From: Akkermansiaceae bacterium
Lineage (GTDB): Bacteria; Verrucomicrobiota; Verrucomicrobiia; Verrucomicrobiales; Akkermansiaceae
Length of the DNA: 64,000 nucleotides
Assembly: GCA_905181965.1 (NCBI GenBank)
Contig: CAJIZY010000003.1
Coordinates: 124,001-188,000, forward strand
Direction of reading: 5' to 3'
Part shown: positions 42,342-51,297 of the stretch, one piece after another
Layout: every line of letters begins with the position of its first letter
How positions within the stretch are numbered: the first letter of the stretch is position 1
Notes under the pieces: generated by a model
Seen by the model: only the letters and a program-made list of their open reading frames with translations
Database searches by the model: none
What the model was told of the DNA's origin: nothing
Translations under genes and position numbers: made by a program

Positions 42342-43655
42342 CTAACGCTTGAAATGCCGGTCGGCAAAGCTCAAGTATTGTTCCCAATCATAGGCCGTGA
42401 CTGCATGTGCCCCATTACGGAGGTGATAGCCAATCGTGCCTTGGACTGGGGCGTTGGGTGCCGACATCTTTGGACTTGGCAAGCCGGTCTTCCCCAAAAG
42501 TTCATAGACAGGAGAAGCAGCGAGCGCAGCGAGAAATTCTCCTTTTGGATCAGCCCATTGATCCTGGGTGGCGCTTGCGACATAGAGAGGACGAGGAGCT
42601 ACGAGCGCTAGCAGCATGTGTTGATCGACTGGGAGGTCTTGTTCTCGATGGGCAAACTCTGCGTGATTCCTGCAGAACCAATAGCCAACGGGCTTGATCA
42701 TGTGGTGAATCCTCTCACCAAACTCACGGCGATAGAGCGCAGCTCCACCACATCCTGAGTTATTGCTGATCACAAGGCCAAAGCGCTGATCCTGAGCCCC
42801 CGCCCAAAGGGCGGTTTTTCCAAGGCGCGAATGCCCTATGACTGCAACCTGTTTCGCATTAATAGCCGATTCAGATTCAATGAGGTAGTCAAGAATCCGC
42901 GAAAGACCCCATGCCCAAGCGCCAATCGCGCCCCATTCACCCGGATCGGGTTTTGATTGATCATCGCGGTAAAAGAGCGGGTGAATGCCATCGGTGAAAT
43001 CGTGTTGGTAATTGTCTGGATCAATATCTCCGCAATAAGCGGTAGCAACAGCATAGCCCTTTTTTATAAGTCGTTCGATTTGCCAACGTTCGTGGTAGAC
43101 CCCTCGAGTAGCCTCGGTCGCTCGGTTATTCTTAATTCCGATTTGAGACTTCCCCGCCATCCATCGAGGGTTAATTTGAATCTTTGAGTCAGCATGGACA
43201 GTCTGATTGCCATAAAAATTGAGGCCCATAAAACAGGGTGCTGGTTCATCTGCTTGGTTAGGGAGGTAGACAAGGAGATCGATCGACAACTGCTGCGCGT
43301 CATCAATGATGATCGAAATCTGCTTGCGAGTGGCACTTCCACTGAGTGCTTGTGGATCAGTATCAACAATTCGAGTTTGGAAAGGGCCAAGGTCTCTAGA
43401 AGGCGTTTTGCCATAGATATGACTCTCAAGAAGAGCTTGAAGCTCAGGGCGTCGTTTTTCATACCAGTTCTTGACGAACTCAGGGCCCCTAAGGTCGGAC
43501 TTCAGTAATTTCGGGAGCCGATATTCGGGCACTTCTGCCTCAACGTAGTTTGTGTCGGCTGGTTCGGCACCATTTAGAAACGAGAAGAGAGAGAGCAGGA
43601 CGACAGAAAGCCTGATGCTTGGGTTTCCTTCCAGTGACTTAATCCAACATATCAT
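42342..43655 (-). CDS. Glucuronoyl methylesterase-like hydrolase (CE15)
   Basis: A 437-residue exported alpha/beta hydrolase. A signal peptide (about 14-30, LSVVLLSLFSFLNGA) is followed by the CE15 pattern: ALLESHIYGKTP, PCFMGLNFYGNQTV, YAVATAYCGDIDPD, the nucleophile S276 in GHSRLGKTALWAGA, WADPKGEF and a C-terminal NGAHAVTAYDW with the catalytic His. CE15 enzymes cleave esters between 4-O-methyl-glucuronic acid of xylan and lignin alcohols; many bacterial members act on other glucuronate esters. It fits the uronate theme of the neighbouring alginate lyase and inositol oxygenase. It is divergent from the DUF1080 gene with a 225-base gap that holds both promoters. Confidence 0.85.
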   Translation of the reverse strand: MICWIKSLEGNPSIRLSVVLLSLFSFLNGAEPADTNYVEAEVPEYRLPKLLKSDLRGPEFVKNWYEKRRPELQALLESHIYGKTPSRDLGPFQTRIVDTDPQALSGSATRKQISIIIDDAQQLSIDLLVYLPNQADEPAPCFMGLNFYGNQTVHADSKIQINPRWMAGKSQIGIKNNRATEATRGVYHERWQIERLIKKGYAVATAYCGDIDPDNYQHDFTDGIHPLFYRDDQSKPDPGEWGAIGAWAWGLSRILDYLIESESAINAKQVAVIGHSRLGKTALWAGAQDQRFGLVISNNSGCGGAALYRREFGERIHHMIKPVGYWFCRNHAEFAHREQDLPVDQHMLLALVAPRPLYVASATQDQWADPKGEFLAALAASPVYELLGKTGLPSPKMSAPNAPVQGTIGYHLRNGAHAVTAYDWEQYLSFADRHFKR

Positions 43656-43880
43656 CCAACCATCATACGATTCCTGATCGAAGGCACCATCGAAAATTAG
43701 ACTTAAGAGGAGAGGCTCGATTGGATCAAAATCTCAGCAGGAAAACTGGCCGCGTGATCACCTTGTTCCCCCCATCTACCTTCCTTCCCTAATTTCCCAA
43801 ATAACAATTTCAGCCTTCCAACCTTGAAAAGGATTCAACCTATTGACAGAAACACCCTCTCAACAAGAGTAAGCAACTTC

Positions 43881-45095
43881 ATGAAAGTCTTAAGCCAGTG
43901 GCTTTTCGCCGGTCTCATCTTGACGAACTTCACCTTCGCCGAAGAAGGCAAAGGTCTTAACCCAACTCCTCTTTTCAATGGCAAGTCCCTGCAAGGATGG
44001 ACTGCGCTTCCTGGAGGGACTTGGTCTGTTGAAAATGGCGCGATCGTAGGCCGAAGCCCCAAAAGTGAAAAACGACACGGAATGCTTTTGTCCGAAAAGC
44101 AATATTCTAATTTTGTGGTAACCGCAAAATTTCGGGTTTTATCGGGAGACAGTGGGTTTTATTTCCGCTCAGACCGGGTCAAAAGCAACGTAAGTGTCAA
44201 CGGCTTCCAAGTAGAGATCGACACATCTCAGGAAACTGGAGGCCTTTACGAGACAGGCGGACGAGCGTGGGTGAAAAAACCTGATCTCGAAGCCGTGAAA
44301 AAACGGGGCTACAAGGCCGGGGAGTGGACTAGCATGGAGCTCCGCGCGATTGGCCACGATATCGAAGTCAAAATTAACAACGTCCTTTCGGCTAAACTGA
44401 CCAAGGACAAAGGCAGACTTAAGGGCCACTTTGGACTCCAGCTCCATGGAGGACAAAAAATGCACGTCGAATACAAAGACATTAAAATCACTGAACTGAT
44501 CGAAGAAGCTGGCTTTGTAGAATTGTTTAATGGGAAAGATCTCACCGGATGGCAAACCAATGGAAACTGGGTTGTCGAGAAGGACAATGTTGTCACCTTA
44601 AAACCTCGCCCCGGCGAAAGCGGGTGGCAGCGTTATCCCGATTACCTTACGACAAAACGTAAATACAAAAACTTTGTTCTCGATCTCGAATTTAAGTTCA
44701 ACAAAAATGGAAACTCGGGGGTCTTCATGCGGATTGGCGATCTAGAAAATCACGTCGATCATGGTTTTGAAGTTCAGATTCTCGACACCCACGGGAAAAA
44801 GAAATTTGGGCACCATGATTGTGGGGGAGTGATCCGAACATCTGCTCCTAAAAAAATGGCAGTTAAGCCAGCCGGAGAGTGGAACCGCTACACTATTACC
44901 CTAAACAGCAGTCAACTTAAGGTCATCCTCAACGGTGACCTTATCCAAGATCTCGACTTGAGCCAATCCGCGATGAAGGATCGCCCGAATGAAGGATATA
45001 TTAGCTTCCAAGACGAAGCAAAACGGATCTGGTATCGGATCTCCGGTGAGAGTCCAATTGGCCAAATTCCAATTAAAAAAAGCCTCCCCTTCTAA
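43881..45095 (+). CDS. Exported protein with two DUF1080 (3-keto-disaccharide hydrolase) domains
   Basis: 404 residues from the ATG at 43881, which begins a signal peptide (MKVLSQWLFAGLILTNFTFA); an upstream in-frame ATG at 43824 adds a polar leader and is less likely. Two DUF1080 domains follow in tandem, each opening with the family block LFNGKSLQGW (about 31-40) or LFNGKDLTGW (about 219-228), and each with a GFxVEI / GFEVQILD strand and an FYFRSD / VFMRIG strand. DUF1080 domains adopt a concanavalin fold; some hydrolyse 3-keto-glucosides, others only bind sugar. The two halves are diverged, which suggests an old duplication. Confidence 0.88.
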   Translation: MKVLSQWLFAGLILTNFTFAEEGKGLNPTPLFNGKSLQGWTALPGGTWSVENGAIVGRSPKSEKRHGMLLSEKQYSNFVVTAKFRVLSGDSGFYFRSDRVKSNVSVNGFQVEIDTSQETGGLYETGGRAWVKKPDLEAVKKRGYKAGEWTSMELRAIGHDIEVKINNVLSAKLTKDKGRLKGHFGLQLHGGQKMHVEYKDIKITELIEEAGFVELFNGKDLTGWQTNGNWVVEKDNVVTLKPRPGESGWQRYPDYLTTKRKYKNFVLDLEFKFNKNGNSGVFMRIGDLENHVDHGFEVQILDTHGKKKFGHHDCGGVIRTSAPKKMAVKPAGEWNRYTITLNSSQLKVILNGDLIQDLDLSQSAMKDRPNEGYISFQDEAKRIWYRISGESPIGQIPIKKSLPF

Positions 45096-45155
45096 AGGCT
45101 TGATCCGCCTCTTAATTCTCCTAGTTTGGCTCACCCTTGATCGAAGGCGAATTGT

Positions 45156-45183
45156 CTCCTCTTTCATCCAAAAGCAAACTCCT
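45156..45183 (+). repeat. 28-base intergenic motif, copy 4
   Basis: CTCCTCTTTCAT, CCAAAAG, then CAAACTCCT; 22 of 28 positions match copy 1. It begins 60 bases after the DUF1080 stop and ends 16 bases before the formyltransferase ATG. Confidence 0.55.
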
Positions 45184-45199
45184 AACAATCAATCAATTC

Positions 45200-46147
45200 A
45201 TGAGAAGTAAACGCATCGTCATTATTGGAACACGGACATGGGAGCTAACTTCCATTCACATGGAATATTTCGTTAACAACGATGCTAACATTGTCGGTAT
45301 TTTGGAATCACCTACAGAGGGGATCACAACCACAACATCAGGTGGCAGCTCAAGCAAACCCATTCATGTGATCGCTGAAGAGCAAAACATCCCCATCGTT
45401 TGCGGTAAGCCCAAAGATGATGGCATCATGGATCAAATGCGTGATTGGGCTCCGGATGTAATCGTCGTCATTGGGTATCAGTTCTTCTTACCAGACGAAT
45501 TTCTCAATATCCCACCCATGGGCGTAGTGAACTTCCACACCTCTCTCCTACCCCGCCATTGTGGCAGACATCCAGGCTTCTGGACGATCTGGTATGGTGA
45601 TGAGAAATCTGGTATGGCCGTTCACTTCATGGACTCTGGATTAGACACCGGTGAGATTGCCTATAAGTCGTATGTGCCGGTAGAAGATGGTGATACAGTC
45701 GATACGCTCTATGATCGAATCTGGAAAAATGATGAGCCTATGATCAAGCAGCTGCTCGATGATATTGAGACCGATACCATTCCTCGGACCCCCCAAGACA
45801 AAAGCCAATACACCTACAACTATGTCCCCCATGAAAAAGATTTTGAACTCGATTTCAGACAAGACGCTCAGCTGTTAGTAAACAGACATTTAGTGAAGCC
45901 CTATAAGTCATACATCGTTCTTAACAGCAATCATTACCCAGTTTACGAATGCCAAGCGATTGATGAACCAACGACATCCCGTAACTTCAAGTTGAATACA
46001 CCTTACGAATGTAATGGGAAATTGGTATATATGACACCAAACAAATGGCTTCAAATTGACCAGCTCATGCTCGAAGACAAACCTCATCCTGCGCTAGAAC
46101 TTGCACAAGAGAAGGTCGGGGAAATCAGCATGATTAAAACGGGATAG
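45200..46147 (+). CDS. Formyltransferase (methionyl-tRNA formyltransferase-like)
   Basis: 315 residues from the ATG at 45200; an upstream in-frame ATG (45137) would run through the 28-base motif and is unlikely. It has the formyltransferase fold with the catalytic triad: Asn and His in VVNFHTSLLPRHCGRHPGF and Asp in AVHFMDSGLDTGEIAY. The N-terminal KRIVIIGTRTWELT segment and the C-terminal half differ from housekeeping Fmt, so it more likely formylates an amino sugar or another amine, using 10-formyl-tetrahydrofolate. No sugar aminotransferase is nearby to confirm that. It is a single gene. Confidence 0.82.
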   Translation: MRSKRIVIIGTRTWELTSIHMEYFVNNDANIVGILESPTEGITTTTSGGSSSKPIHVIAEEQNIPIVCGKPKDDGIMDQMRDWAPDVIVVIGYQFFLPDEFLNIPPMGVVNFHTSLLPRHCGRHPGFWTIWYGDEKSGMAVHFMDSGLDTGEIAYKSYVPVEDGDTVDTLYDRIWKNDEPMIKQLLDDIETDTIPRTPQDKSQYTYNYVPHEKDFELDFRQDAQLLVNRHLVKPYKSYIVLNSNHYPVYECQAIDEPTTSRNFKLNTPYECNGKLVYMTPNKWLQIDQLMLEDKPHPALELAQEKVGEISMIKTG

Positions 46148-46201
46148 AGGATAAGACCCTTTCTCTCTGTCCGATCCGGTCTGACGAAGACGTTCCCCGC
46201 C

Positions 46202-47131
46202 ATGAGATTAGATCCCCAAGCGAGTGCTTTTCTTGCCGCTGTCGCGGAACTGAATTCACCAAAATATGAAGACCTCCCGGCCGACGAAGGCCGAGAGATC
46301 TTCGCAAATCTCTCCGATTTTTTTGGCACCGGGCCGGAAGCTGCTTCCCAACAAGACACCGAGGTGCCAGGTGGCCCCAAACTGCGCCTCTACCGCGCAG
46401 CCGGTCAAGGACCGCAACCGTGTGTAATGTATTTCCACGGTGGCGGCTGGGTGCTGGGGAATATTGAAACGCATGATACCTTGTGCCGTCGCATTTCTGC
46501 CCAAGCAGGTGTAACTGTCATTTCTGTCGAATATCGCCCGGCTCCTGATGACGTATTCCCCGCCGCGATCAATGATTGCTACGATGCAACGCGATACGTC
46601 TCGGATCACGCCTCAACACTACAAATCGATCGGTCTCGTATCGCCGTAGCTGGAGACAGTGCGGGTGGCAATCTTGCTGCTGCAGTATCTCTCAAGGCAC
46701 GCGACGAAGAAGCTCCGCCGATCCATTCTCAATGGTTAATTTATCCAATCACCGACGCCAACACAGAGACCGACAGTTACAGTAAATACGCTGATGATTA
46801 CGGACTGACCAAGGATCTTATGGCTTGGTTCTGGGATCAATACGTCCCTAACGTCGAGGAGCGGGGGCATCCACTTGCCAGTCCGTTACGCGCGGCATCT
46901 TTGAGTGGACTCCCTCCTACCTATTTGTTGAGCGCTGGCTACGATGTGCTCTACGACGAAGGCCAAGCCTATGCCGAGCGGTTGCGTCACGCCGGTCTTC
47001 CAGTCACCGAACAAGCTCACCCAACTATGTTGCACGGATTTCTGCATACCTCCGAACCCTTCGATGAAGCTGTCACTGCCATGTCCCAACTGACCTCTGC
47101 GATGAAAGGCTTCTTCGCCGCCGAAGACTGA
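46202..47131 (+). CDS. Alpha/beta hydrolase of the hormone-sensitive-lipase type
   Basis: A 309-residue cytosolic esterase. The oxyanion-hole motif is H79-G-G-G-W, the nucleophile is S153 in AGDSAGGN, and the acid and His lie in LSAGYDVLYDEG and PTMLHGFLHT, the standard order of the HSL (family IV) esterases. No signal peptide. It hydrolyses short-chain esters, perhaps acetyl or aryl groups released during polysaccharide breakdown. It starts 54 bases after the formyltransferase stop on the same strand and may be cotranscribed with it. Confidence 0.9.
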   Translation: MRLDPQASAFLAAVAELNSPKYEDLPADEGREIFANLSDFFGTGPEAASQQDTEVPGGPKLRLYRAAGQGPQPCVMYFHGGGWVLGNIETHDTLCRRISAQAGVTVISVEYRPAPDDVFPAAINDCYDATRYVSDHASTLQIDRSRIAVAGDSAGGNLAAAVSLKARDEEAPPIHSQWLIYPITDANTETDSYSKYADDYGLTKDLMAWFWDQYVPNVEERGHPLASPLRAASLSGLPPTYLLSAGYDVLYDEGQAYAERLRHAGLPVTEQAHPTMLHGFLHTSEPFDEAVTAMSQLTSAMKGFFAAED

Positions 47132-47202
47132 TAGCCACTCGGCCTTTCCTCTGCAAATTTCTGCGTTTTAAATCAAGCTTTGGACCTTTAGGATGGCAAA
47201 CT

Positions 47203-49923
47203 ATGAGCGCGACCTCTACCCGTCTCCTTTATACGATATTGCTGTTCGCCTCGATCATCAGCAAGACTTCTGCTGACAAAGCATTTATCCACCCGGGCCT
47301 TCTTCACTCCCGAGCTGATCTGGATCGTATGAAGGTTGCGGTGGCACAGAAGAGAACTCCAATTTTTGAGGGCTTCAAAGTGCTGTCAGCCAGCCCGCGG
47401 TCGCAGGCTAGCTACCGTAGACTAGGACCTTTTCCTGAAATCGGAAGATCTCCAACCATTCGTATGGGCGAAGCCAAAAGCGACGCGGAGGCCGCTTACC
47501 AAAATGCTTTGATGTGGACTATCACGGGCGAGCAGGCCCATGCCGATAAAGCGATTGAGATCATTAACTCCTGGGCCGGCTCACTTAAAAAAGTGACCGG
47601 GATCGATGGCGTCCTAGCAGCGGGACTGCAGGGCTTTAAGTTTGTCAACGCTGCCGAACTCCTCCGCCACACGAACTCTGGCTGGTCGGAAGAGGATGCC
47701 AAACGCTGCGAGAAGTGGCTCATGGACACTTGGCACCCCACCATCAAACACTACGCCCACTTCGCTAATGGCAATTGGGAAACCGCTGCCTTACAAACCA
47801 AGATGGCAATCGCCATTTTCTGTAATGATCGTCAATTGTTTGAGGCGACTGTGCGATACGCGATCGCTGGAGCAGGCAACGGCAGCATCCCTCACACGAT
47901 CGTCTACCCGAGTGGCCAATGTCAGGAATCCTCGCGTGCTCAACACTATGCACAGCTGGGATTGGGCTTATTAGGTTGCGCGGCCGAGGTCGCGTGGAAC
48001 CAGGGCGTGGACCTCTATGGCTGGAGAGATAATCGTATTCTTGCAGGTTTCGAATACTGCGCAAAGTATGGCCTTGGCGAGGATGTTGACTACCAGCCCT
48101 ACCTCGACCGCACTGGTAAGTATGGAATCGGCGGGCGTAATAATCCTTACACCAAAATATCCCCCGCCAGTCGCGGTAACTTTTACCCGATCTTCGAGCG
48201 CCCGTTCAACCACTACGTAAAACGCCGGAGAATCGAGGCGCCTTACTCCGCTCAAATCGTCACAAAGAAACGACCGGAGGGCCACAGTGGAGACCACATC
48301 GGGCTCGGCACGCTCACTCACTGGAGACCACCATTCGAAACGGCCAAGACGACTAAACCACCCGGCATGCCAGCGGGCCTTATCGCTCGCACTACTCGCG
48401 AAGGAATTCGCATTACTTGGGTGAGATGCGTAGAACCAGACAGCTGTGTCGATGCCCAAAGTTACACCGTGTATCGTTCAACAGACTCCAGCGGGCCCTA
48501 CCAAAAAGTTGCCACTCAGCTTTCCTCCCCTACCTACCACGACACAAAGACAAAACCTAGAACACTCTACTTTTATACGATTACTGCCTCGAATGAAACC
48601 GGCACAAGTGCCAGCTCCGCAAAGCTCGCAGCGAGTTCAGGTTTGCCAGATGGTTTTATGAGCATGGATGTCGGCAAAGTGGGACTCCCCGGCTATAGCG
48701 AGTTTAATGGCAAAGCCTTCACCATGGAAGGTGAAGGCCATGATATCGGCGGCATAGATGACTCCTTCCATTTCGCCTACGCGCCAATGACTGGCGACGG
48801 AACAATCACCGCGCGTATCATCAGACCAATGAGTTCGCAGTGGACAAAACCAGGCGTAATGATGCGCGAAACCCTCGATGCTGATTCGCGTCACGCATCG
48901 GTATTACTCATCCCACACTGGAGCGGCGCGCTGGTCACCCGGTCAAAAAAGGGAGGTGAAACGACCATCCACAAGGCGCGACATCTCGGCGAAAAGCATG
49001 TTATTAAAAAAAACCGTTTGAGCACGCCTTACTGGTTACGCCTGATTCGCTTCCGTAACCGCTTCACTGGCTACATGTCTTCAGATGGGTACAACTGGAA
49101 AGATCTTGGCTCTGCCGAGATTCCCATGGCACAAACTTTTTATGTAGGGCTACCCGCTTGTTCTCAACTCGACAAGGTCACTACTACCGTGACTTACGAC
49201 CACGTTAGTATCCCAACATGGCGAACCCCTCCCCCCAATGGCAAAGACAATCTGATCGGTGCTCGCCCCGAGCCACGCTGGCATAAAATCCCTTGGCTAG
49301 AAAGACACCGCGCCTTTAACGCGCGCGTGAAAAAGGGCAAGGTAGACTTACTGATGATCGGTGATTCGATCACCCATTGGTGGGACAAAGAAGGTGAGGC
49401 AGGTGGTAAAAAAATCTGGGACCAATATTACGCAAAACGCAATGCCGTGAATCTAGCGATCAGCGGTGATCGCACCGAGCATGTGTTGTGGAGATTGGAG
49501 AACGGAAACATCGACGGCATCTCGCCCAAGCTAGCCGTCCTAATGATCGGCACTAACAACCATAGTAGTAGCCCGCCCGAAGTTACGGCGCGCGACATTC
49601 GGCTAATCGTGGGAAAACTAAGGATCAAGTTGCCGAAGACAAAAATTTTAGTGTTGGGGATTTTTCCGCGTGGCGGCAACGATGATGATACCGCAAGGCA
49701 AAAGAATATGAAGGTCAATAAACTCATCTCCAATATTGGCGATGAAGACGGAATGATACACTACCGAGATATCGGCGCGACCTTCCTCGACGGCCGCAGA
49801 ATGAAAAGCGATCTCATTCCCGACGGCGCGCATCCCAACCAGAAAGGATATGCAGCATGGGCAAAAGCGATGGAACCAATAGTTTCGAGTCTGCTCGGAG
49901 AGACCACACCCATAGGTAAATAG
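47203..49923 (+). CDS. Alginate lyase-like, fibronectin III and SGNH esterase fusion protein
   Basis: A 906-residue exported protein. A signal peptide (1-24) is followed by an alginate-lyase superfamily helical domain (about 25-345: FIHPGLLHSRADLDRMK, ANGNWETAALQTKMAIAIF, GQCQESSRAQHYAQLGLG), a fibronectin III domain (about 385-480), a beta-sandwich like DUF1349 (about 485-670: VGLPGYSEFNGKAF, GVMMRETLDADSRH) and an SGNH hydrolase (about 685-900: nucleophile S722 in MIGDSITHWW, Gly/Asn in SGDRTEHV and GTNNH, and D874/H877 in PDGAHPN). Such a protein could remove acetyl groups and then cleave an acetylated uronate polymer, but which polymer is not shown by the sequence. Confidence 0.88.
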   Translation: MSATSTRLLYTILLFASIISKTSADKAFIHPGLLHSRADLDRMKVAVAQKRTPIFEGFKVLSASPRSQASYRRLGPFPEIGRSPTIRMGEAKSDAEAAYQNALMWTITGEQAHADKAIEIINSWAGSLKKVTGIDGVLAAGLQGFKFVNAAELLRHTNSGWSEEDAKRCEKWLMDTWHPTIKHYAHFANGNWETAALQTKMAIAIFCNDRQLFEATVRYAIAGAGNGSIPHTIVYPSGQCQESSRAQHYAQLGLGLLGCAAEVAWNQGVDLYGWRDNRILAGFEYCAKYGLGEDVDYQPYLDRTGKYGIGGRNNPYTKISPASRGNFYPIFERPFNHYVKRRRIEAPYSAQIVTKKRPEGHSGDHIGLGTLTHWRPPFETAKTTKPPGMPAGLIARTTREGIRITWVRCVEPDSCVDAQSYTVYRSTDSSGPYQKVATQLSSPTYHDTKTKPRTLYFYTITASNETGTSASSAKLAASSGLPDGFMSMDVGKVGLPGYSEFNGKAFTMEGEGHDIGGIDDSFHFAYAPMTGDGTITARIIRPMSSQWTKPGVMMRETLDADSRHASVLLIPHWSGALVTRSKKGGETTIHKARHLGEKHVIKKNRLSTPYWLRLIRFRNRFTGYMSSDGYNWKDLGSAEIPMAQTFYVGLPACSQLDKVTTTVTYDHVSIPTWRTPPPNGKDNLIGARPEPRWHKIPWLERHRAFNARVKKGKVDLLMIGDSITHWWDKEGEAGGKKIWDQYYAKRNAVNLAISGDRTEHVLWRLENGNIDGISPKLAVLMIGTNNHSSSPPEVTARDIRLIVGKLRIKLPKTKILVLGIFPRGGNDDDTARQKNMKVNKLISNIGDEDGMIHYRDIGATFLDGRRMKSDLIPDGAHPNQKGYAAWAKAMEPIVSSLLGETTPIGK

Positions 49924-50073
49924 GTAGCGCCATCTCAAGGATCAAACTTAGCAGCTTCACACAACCCTCAAGCAGATAGCGTAATCAAAGAAATTATTCT
50001 CCCGCCCCTTTAGCTCGAAAGAGGAAATCACCGAGGTCCGATTAATCGCCCGTTAGAAAATCACATCAATCAG

Positions 50074-51153
50074 TCATTTTCCAAAAGGCCAGCGTTCGAA
50101 TTCACCACAAGACTGGAGGGCTAAGACTGCAAATGCGGTACCAGTATTTGTGATATAATGCTTACTATCTTCTGCGGGAGAGCGGGTAAACCAACTCCCG
50201 CTTTGACGTTGATTGTTCTTCAGCCATTTTATTCCCTTTTGAAGGCGATCATCTTCGGCAGGGATCCCCATTTCGCGGGCCACGATAATAGCGAGGCCAG
50301 TCCCATAAGCATCCGGGGTATTGGGATCGTGAGGCTTTTTATCCATGCGCTCATAATCTTTCCAATCAACCAAAAATGCCGGCGTAGCCCACCCTCCACC
50401 ATCGAGCTGCTTCGATAGCATTTCCTCGAGGACCTCCTTACGCTTCGAGTCCTCCATTAAACCATCGACTCGTATAGATGCCCAAGCGAGCATCATACGA
50501 TGATGGAGAGAGTGCGCCCGATTGTCTTTCAGGAACTGGCGTATCTTTTCCATTCCTTTTTTGGCAGCCTTGCTTTCCCCGTAGTTTCCTGGTGCGATCC
50601 CGACAGCCAGGGCGGCCAATGTCACCCCAAAGTGGTCATCAATCTCCATTGGAGCCCATCCGCACTTAGCCCAGTCCCAGCCACCATCACTCCGTTGCGT
50701 CTTCCACATCATGTCCAGCGTTTGCCGAGTTATGGCCGATAATTCCCCTGAGGTCTGGACGTCATTAAAAGCAAGGGCAGACCCTACGACTACCGGATTG
50801 TATGCGTGCTTTGGAGGGGTTTTTCCTTTTCCCCACCTCTTCATGAAATAGCTTTCAAAAAATCCCCGAACTTCCCCAGAGTCCTTCAATACCTCGCTTA
50901 GGGCGGGTCGAGCCATGAGATAAGCCATATTAGTATGGCACGTGACACAATTACGGCGCTTCTGCCATGCGAGTGACGTGTTGTCTAGATATCGGGCCGC
51001 TTGTTCGGCTGAAAACCTTTTCCGGAGTGGTTCGTCCGCTACGATTCTTTTTGCTGAGGAAACGTTTTCTAAAGTGATGAGATCTGGCTCTTGGCAAAGT
51101 CCACGCGAAACAAAAACCAAAAATATAAGACAAAAACTAAGATATCCTTTCAC
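50074..51153 (-). CDS. Exported heme-binding protein with squalene-cyclase-like repeats
   Basis: A 359-residue exported protein. A signal peptide (1-20) is followed by a single heme c motif, C69-V-T-C-H73, then helical repeats of the prenyltransferase/squalene-cyclase type with QW-like blocks: TQRSDGGWDWAKCGW (about 150-166), KQLDGGGWATPAF and NNQRQSGSWFTR, plus DAYGTGLAI. The catalytic DxDD of squalene-hopene cyclase is absent, so it is unlikely to be a cyclase; the alpha/alpha toroid may bind a hydrophobic or sugar ligand near a heme. It is divergent from the large heme protein at 51298. Confidence 0.8.
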   Translation of the reverse strand: MKGYLSFCLIFLVFVSRGLCQEPDLITLENVSSAKRIVADEPLRKRFSAEQAARYLDNTSLAWQKRRNCVTCHTNMAYLMARPALSEVLKDSGEVRGFFESYFMKRWGKGKTPPKHAYNPVVVGSALAFNDVQTSGELSAITRQTLDMMWKTQRSDGGWDWAKCGWAPMEIDDHFGVTLAALAVGIAPGNYGESKAAKKGMEKIRQFLKDNRAHSLHHRMMLAWASIRVDGLMEDSKRKEVLEEMLSKQLDGGGWATPAFLVDWKDYERMDKKPHDPNTPDAYGTGLAIIVAREMGIPAEDDRLQKGIKWLKNNQRQSGSWFTRSPAEDSKHYITNTGTAFAVLALQSCGEFERWPFGK

Positions 51154-51297
51154 TGAAAATTCTGTGTATTAACGTTCGCTCTCAATTCTATTGTTATTGG
51201 CATGCCGGAGCGAGCCAATTCCTCCAGTGGGGCCTCCTTCAGTATCTCCAATCTTGCTTGCCACATTAGAGCGAGACAAACACCTACGAAACACGCT

